Shown piece by piece: positions 15,263 through 17,472 of a stretch of DNA of 17,472 nucleotides (the first letter of the stretch is position 1; each line of letters opens with the position of its first letter). The notes under the pieces are model-generated. The model did no database searches, was not told where the DNA came from, and saw nothing but the letters and a program-made list of their open reading frames with translations. Made by a program: the position numbers and the translations under genes. This stretch comes from CAZYMF01 sp964648215 (GTDB taxonomy: Bacteria; Desulfobacterota; Binatia; HRBIN30; JACQVA1): positions 1 to 17,472 of the forward strand of contig CAZYMF010000096.1 of the NCBI GenBank assembly GCA_964648215.1. The letters run 5' to 3'.

Positions 15263-15415
15263 CTAGCTGGTGCTGGCGGGCGCTGCCGCGGTCGCCGCCG
15301 ACGCGGCGCGCTTCTCGTCGATGCTCTTGCGCAGCGCCCGCATGCGCACGCGCCTCAGGTTACGCTTGCGGCGCTCGCGGTAGTAACGCGCCTTGTCCCC
15401 GCTCTTTAGTCCCAT
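15263..15415 (-). CDS. Small very basic protein, 50 aa, unknown function
   Basis: The predicted protein starts MGLKSGDKARYYRERRKRN and continues with an Arg/Lys-rich helix (LRRVRMRALRKSIDEKRA), then an Ala/Thr/Ser tail. The charge pattern suggests RNA or ribosome binding, like small basic ribosome-associated proteins, but it does not fit S21 and I cannot assign a family. The start is ATG 15415, with AGGAG 9-10 nt upstream, not the earlier in-frame ATG at 15457. A promoter-like pair lies 42-70 bp upstream. It probably heads a two-gene unit with pyrE. Confidence 0.7.
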   Translation of the reverse strand: MGLKSGDKARYYRERRKRNLRRVRMRALRKSIDEKRAASAATAAAPASTS

Positions 15416-15456
15416 TGGCTTCCGCTCCTGCCGCCCGTGTCGTCGCGGCCGGACCA

Positions 15457-15485
15457 CGCATAGCGAATCCCGGCCAACGGCTCAA
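15457..15485 (-). promoter_or_regulatory. Candidate promoter of the small basic gene and pyrE
   Basis: On the minus strand TTGAGC (15485-15480) and TATGCG (15462-15457) are separated by 17 bp. The matches to consensus are moderate (4/6 and 3/6), but spacing and position upstream of an SD-led ATG are right. Confidence 0.4.
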
Positions 15486-15612
15486 ACGGGCGCTGCGATG
15501 ATTTGCGGCGCGGTTTGCCTTCGCCGGTCAATCCTGGCACACGAGAAAACTCCAGCCGCGGTTTGGAGCCGGCGGCTTCTGGACACATTTCCCCACGCAG
15601 GAGAGGTTCCTC

Positions 15613-17274
15613 ATGCCCGGATTCAACCTTGCCGAGATCAACGAGGCGATCGCCGCCGCCATTCCCGACCGCGAATGCATCGTCTTTCGCGACCGCCGTC
15701 TGACCTGGCGCGACTTCAACGAGCGCACCCGCCGGCTGGGCAACTTTCTGCGCGCGCGCGGCCTCGGCTGCCGTCAGGAGCGCGCCGCGCTGCAGAACTT
15801 CGAGTCGGGCCAGGACCATCTCGGGCTCTACCTGTACAACGGCAACGAGTACCTCGAAGGCATGGTGGGCGGCTACAAGGCCCGCGTCGCCCCCTTCAAC
15901 GTGAACTACCGCTACGTCGAGGACGAGCTGAACTACCTGCTCAACGACGCCGACTGCCGCGCGCTGATCTATCACGCCCGCTTCGCGCCGACGCTGCAGA
16001 AGATCCTCGCCGAGCTGCCGCATCTGCAGGTGTTGCTGCAGGTTGCCGACGAGTCGGGCAACGCCCTGCTGCCGGGCGCGGTCGACTACGAGGAGGCGCT
16101 GCGGCAGGCGTCGGCCGAGCGGCCGGCCGTCGAGTGGTCGCCCGACGACCTCTACATTCTATACACCGGCGGCACCACGGGCATGCCCAAGGGCGTGCTG
16201 TGGCGCCAGGAGGACATCTTCTTCGGCGCCCTCGGCGGCAACACGCCGGGCGGGTTCAAGTTCGACTCCATCGACAGCCTGGTCGAGGTCGCCAAGGGCG
16301 GCACCCTGCGCGCCCTGCCGGCGCCGCCGTTCATGCACGGCGCCTCGCACTGGATGGCGTTCAACTGCCTGCACCAGGGCGGCACGGTGATCATCCAGGA
16401 GCATCCCGGTCGCCTCGACCCGCACGACGTGTGGTCGACGATCGAGCGCGAGAAGGTCGCCTTTCTCACCATCGTCGGCGACGCCTTCGGGCGGCCGCTG
16501 CTCGATCAGCTCGACCAGCACGCCTACGAGCTCTCCAGCCTCAACGTCGTGCTCTCGGGCGGCGCGATCCTCACCCCCGCGCTGAAGGAAGCCTTCCTCG
16601 ACAAGATCCCGCAGCTGATGATCATCGACGGTTTCGGCGCCTCGGAGACCGGCGGACACGGCTCGCAGATCACCATGAAGGGCATGGAGGTGAGCACCGG
16701 CACCTTCAAGATGAACGAGCAGACGCTGGTGCTGAAGGAGGACCTCGGCGGCATCGTCGCCGCCGGCAGCGACGAGAGCGGCTGGCTCGCCCGCAGCGGC
16801 CACGTCCCCCTCGGCTACTTCAAGGACGCCGAGAAGACGGCGAAGACGTTCCCGGTCATCGACGGCGTCCGCTACGCCGTTCCCGGCGATCACGCCCGGC
16901 TGGCCGCGGACGGCAGCATCGTCGTTCTCGGGCGCGGCTCGGTCAGCATCAACTCCGGCGGCGAGAAGATCTACCCGGAGGAGGTGGAGAAGGCGCTCAA
17001 GCACCACCCGTCGGTCTACGATGCGGTGGTGGTCGGCACCCCCAACGATCGCTTCGGCCAGCAGGTCACGGCGGTGGTGCAAGCGCGCGCCGGCGAGGTG
17101 CCGGGCCAGGAGGAGCTCATCAAGTTCTGCGCCCAGCACCTGGCGCGCTACAAGCTGCCCAAGGCCGTCGTCTTCGTCGACGAGATGGTGCGCAGCCCGA
17201 GCGGCAAGGCCGACTACCGCTGGGCCAAGCGCCAGGCCTACGGGGCGCTGGGAATCGAGGAAGTGAATCACTGA
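15613..17274 (+). CDS. Acyl-CoA synthetase, FadD19-like (AMP-binding family)
   Basis: The enzyme adenylates a carboxylic acid with ATP and transfers it to CoA. The 553 residues contain the P-loop YTGGTTGMPKG (184-194) followed by VLWRQEDIFFGALGG, the GFGASETG motif (340-347), GVRYAVPGDHARL (418-430), the hinge region GRGSVSINSGGEKIYPEEVE (440-459) and the catalytic Lys532 in SPSGKADYRWAK. The P-loop context and C-terminus resemble actinobacterial FadD19-type enzymes, which activate steroid side-chain carboxylates, so a bulky or branched acid is a plausible but unproven substrate. GGAGAGG lies 6 nt before ATG 15613. No beta-oxidation gene adjoins it here. Its last codons are the first unit of an 8-bp tandem repeat. 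Confidence 0.93.
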   Translation: MPGFNLAEINEAIAAAIPDRECIVFRDRRLTWRDFNERTRRLGNFLRARGLGCRQERAALQNFESGQDHLGLYLYNGNEYLEGMVGGYKARVAPFNVNYRYVEDELNYLLNDADCRALIYHARFAPTLQKILAELPHLQVLLQVADESGNALLPGAVDYEEALRQASAERPAVEWSPDDLYILYTGGTTGMPKGVLWRQEDIFFGALGGNTPGGFKFDSIDSLVEVAKGGTLRALPAPPFMHGASHWMAFNCLHQGGTVIIQEHPGRLDPHDVWSTIEREKVAFLTIVGDAFGRPLLDQLDQHAYELSSLNVVLSGGAILTPALKEAFLDKIPQLMIIDGFGASETGGHGSQITMKGMEVSTGTFKMNEQTLVLKEDLGGIVAAGSDESGWLARSGHVPLGYFKDAEKTAKTFPVIDGVRYAVPGDHARLAADGSIVVLGRGSVSINSGGEKIYPEEVEKALKHHPSVYDAVVVGTPNDRFGQQVTAVVQARAGEVPGQEELIKFCAQHLARYKLPKAVVFVDEMVRSPSGKADYRWAKRQAYGALGIEEVNH

Positions 17275-17299
17275 GATCAGTGAATCAGTGAGTCATTGA
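17267..17299 (+). repeat. Degenerate 8-bp tandem repeat at the end of the acyl-CoA synthetase gene
   Basis: ATCACTGA, ATCAGTGA, ATCAGTGA and GTCATTGA follow each other with one extra G after the first. The first unit contains the final His codon and the TGA stop. The first two units also form a TCACTGA/TCAGTGA inverted repeat. Confidence 0.65.
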
Positions 17300-17314
17300 G
17301 CGTCCGAGCCCTTT

Positions 17315-17385
17315 GGAGGGCACCGTTCCGTCGGTGCCGGGTTCGGGGAGGTGGGCGGAACGGCAGCGACGGAGCGCTGCCCTCC
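17315..17385. repeat. REP-like palindrome pair in inverted orientation (REPIN/BIME-type)
   Basis: 17315-17338 and the reverse complement of 17362-17385 are the same 24-nt unit with 21 of 24 positions equal. Each unit starts with GGAG and contains a 7-bp stem with a 6-nt loop (GGCACCG/CGGTGCC and GGCAGCG/CGCTGCC). Two of the three differences are a C-G to G-C exchange within one stem pair; the third is in the loop. The units are separated by 23 bp and lie between convergent genes. Confidence 0.65.
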
Positions 17386-17414
17386 ACGCCTCGCGCCTGC
17401 TCGGCCAGAGCGGA

Positions 17415-17472
17415 TCAGTCGTGGGCCGTGCGCGGATCGAGGCGGTCGCGCAGGTAGTCGCCGAGGAAGTTG
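17415..17472 (-). CDS. DppC/OppC-type ABC transporter permease, C-terminus only
   Basis: The last 19 codons before TGA 17415-17417 read NFLGDYLRDRLDPRTAHD. The GDxLRDxLDPR ending is characteristic of DppC/OppC-family permeases of peptide-type ABC importers. The rest lies outside the window. It could belong to the same importer class as the ATPases at 3662-5607, but it is on the other strand and about 12 kb away, so a separate system is equally possible. Confidence 0.7.
   Translation of the reverse strand, partial: NFLGDYLRDRLDPRTAHD

Noticed and set aside
15263..15415. Calling the small basic gene rpsU (S21)
   Set aside because: Basic composition and size are similar, but the S21 N-terminal strand and FK..C/E..G pattern are absent.
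15393..17291. 632-aa plus-strand frame overlapping the acyl-CoA synthetase
   Set aside because: Different frame from the recognised AMP-binding protein; Arg/Ala/Gly-rich shadow.

Overview
The window is dense, high-GC bacterial chromosome with housekeeping and catabolic genes on both strands. A bactofilin, a KhpA-type KH protein, a PF09936 RNA methyltransferase between trmD and rplS, a steroid-type acyl-CoA synthetase and many uncharacterised lipoproteins point to an uncultured soil- or sediment-type Gram-negative, broadly 'deltaproteobacterial' (for example Binatota/Desulfobacterota-like). That placement is inferred from gene content only.

Layout. 1-661: the 3' end of a radical SAM/SPASM gene. 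805-2885: a candidate promoter that would give a leaderless eutB transcript, then eutB-eutC overlapping at GTGA, i.e. a complete B12-dependent ethanolamine ammonia-lyase with no microcompartment genes in view. 2956-3606: an AlkA-like DNA glycosylase. 3662-6097: two overlapping Opp/Dpp-type ABC ATPase genes followed 13 bp later by a bactofilin gene. 6108-10316 (minus strand): the conserved translation/secretion operon ffh-rpsP-khpA-rimM-trmD-PF09936-rplS, with a TTGACA promoter upstream of ffh.

10412-13502 (minus strand) is the accessory part. It holds a small membrane/coiled-coil protein whose Shine-Dalgarno is buried in a perfect 16-bp hairpin, an unclassified 131-aa protein with a strong SD, the scrap of a histidine kinase lacking its phospho-accepting His and nearly all of its ATPase domain, and a tandem pair of paralogous lipoproteins. 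13633-14511 is an alpha/beta hydrolase. Convergent to it, a 50-aa basic protein gene and pyrE probably form one minus-strand unit (15415-14596). 15613-17274 is a FadD19-like acyl-CoA synthetase. It is followed by an 8-bp degenerate tandem repeat and a paired inverted REP-like element (REPIN/BIME architecture, with a compensatory stem change). The window ends in the C-terminus of a DppC/OppC-type permease on the minus strand.

No CRISPR array, tRNA, rRNA, prophage or transposase gene was seen. The strongest items for a second look are the REP-like pair at 17315-17385, the SD-sequestering hairpin at 10770-10825, the kinase remnant at 11470-11643, the lipoprotein pair and the leaderless eutB start. 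I found no obviously new multi-gene defence or metabolic system.
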